This document shows positions 20,376-20,723 of a stretch of DNA of 20,723 nt, piece after piece; positions within the stretch are counted from its first letter, which is position 1; the number at the start of each line of letters is the position of its first letter. The notes below the pieces were generated by a model, which was not told where the DNA came from, did not search any database, and worked only from the letters and a program-made list of their open reading frames with translations. The translations under genes were made by a program, and so were the position numbers. The DNA is taken from assembly GCA_028712345.1 (NCBI GenBank), contig JAQTQF010000001.1, forward strand, positions 1 through 20,723, written 5' to 3'. The DNA is from Phycisphaerae bacterium (GTDB lineage Bacteria > Planctomycetota > Phycisphaerae > Sedimentisphaerales > UBA12454).

Positions 20376-20642
20376 TTAACCCTTCTGCTTGGCAAGTCTT
20401 TTTGCCATACGGGATTTAATTCTCGCAGCTTTGTTTTTATGCATCGTGTTTGTAACGGAAAGTTTATCGACTTTTTTGACAAGTTTCTTATACTGCTCTG
20501 CGGCAATTTTCTTGTCGCCGCCCTTTAACGCCTCGTCAAAATCCTTCAATTGCGTCTTAATCACGCTTTTCCGTGCGCGATTGATTACTCTCTTTTTCGT
20601 GTTCTGCCTTACTCTTTTTTTGGCGGATAATGAATGTGCCAT
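20376..20642 (-). CDS. rpsT: 30S ribosomal protein bS20
   Basis: Small-subunit ribosomal protein that binds 16S rRNA near the foot of the subunit. The 88-residue length and strongly basic helical sequence are typical: MAHSLSAKKRVRQNTKKRVINR at the start, DFDEALKGGDKKIAAEQYKKLVKKVDKL in the middle and NTMHKNKAARIKSRMAKRLAKQ at the end, matching the conserved bS20 'H.N.AARKKSRL...' block. ATG 20642 is preceded by AGGAG with a five-base spacer. It has its own terminator (20292-20336) before rnr. About 80 bp of upstream sequence is present to the window end, with an AT-rich stretch (TAGAATTATAG near 20660) that may be a -10 region; no confident -35 box is visible. Confidence 0.95.
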   Translation of the reverse strand: MAHSLSAKKRVRQNTKKRVINRARKSVIKTQLKDFDEALKGGDKKIAAEQYKKLVKKVDKLSVTNTMHKNKAARIKSRMAKRLAKQKG

Positions 20643-20723
20643 TTTTACTCCTGAAAAATCTTCTATAATTCTACTTTTTCGCCTTAAAGTTATTCATACG
20701 GTAACTATTGCCCGCTGCTTGTT

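Noticed and set aside
1..20723. tRNA genes, CRISPR arrays, complete insertion sequences
   Set aside because: No T-loop GGTTCRANNCC pattern in a cloverleaf context, no regularly spaced direct repeats, and no transposase frame was seen.

Overview
The window is bacterial chromosome, gene-dense and leaning AT-rich by eye, with short dispersed palindromic repeats in most of the larger gaps. The core genes (sigma-70, DnaG, LexA, bL28, bS20, RNase R, ClpB) are clearly bacterial. A bL28 with an internal insertion, an unusually long RNase HII-like protein, a long Na+/solute symporter and the 'CATTGCGAG...GAAGCAATCT' type of repeat make me think of the Planctomycetota (Phycisphaerae/Sedimentisphaerales-like). 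That placement is an impression from protein and repeat style, not a demonstrated one.

Layout. 1-2240 (minus): dnaG followed by the N-terminal part of an rpoD-type sigma factor, running off the window. 2241-2977: repeat-rich gap with two palindromic elements and, on the minus strand, a foldable segment ending in a strong intrinsic terminator (possible small RNA). 2978-3875 (plus): lexA from a TTG start with a strong Shine-Dalgarno, preceded and partly overlapped out of frame by an uncharacterised ORF. 3876-4097: palindromic repeats. 4098-7547 (minus): two-gene restriction-modification operon, a nuclease-methyltransferase fusion plus a two-TRD specificity subunit, with no translocase gene. 7548-7932: promoter and roughly 200-nt leader of that operon, with two mutually exclusive foldings, one a terminator just before the ribosome binding site; then more dispersed repeats. 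7933-8934 (minus): RNase HII-like protein. 9071-12951 (minus): SDR, Gfo/Idh/MocA oxidoreductase and SSS-family symporter in one likely operon. 13181-13438 (plus): rpmB with promoter and terminator. 13513-14591 (minus): exported protein with a C-terminal zinc ribbon, then a TerB-like protein. 14592-15035: promoter, structured plus-strand RNA candidate and terminator. 15036-20642 (minus): rpsT, rnr, a small membrane protein and clpB.

How they work together. The ends carry information-processing and stress housekeeping: priming and sigma factor, the SOS repressor, ribosomal proteins, RNA decay and protein disaggregation. The middle holds accessory material. The best candidates for something new are the R-M operon, which couples an ATP-independent nuclease-methylase architecture to a leader that looks like a transcription attenuator, and two unassigned structured-RNA loci near 2.5 kb and 14.8 kb. 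Several starts were moved from the longest ORF to an internal start with a better ribosome binding site (hsdM-like gene, symporter, Gfo oxidoreductase, RNase R, small membrane protein). No tRNA, rRNA, CRISPR array, complete insertion sequence or replication origin was recognised.
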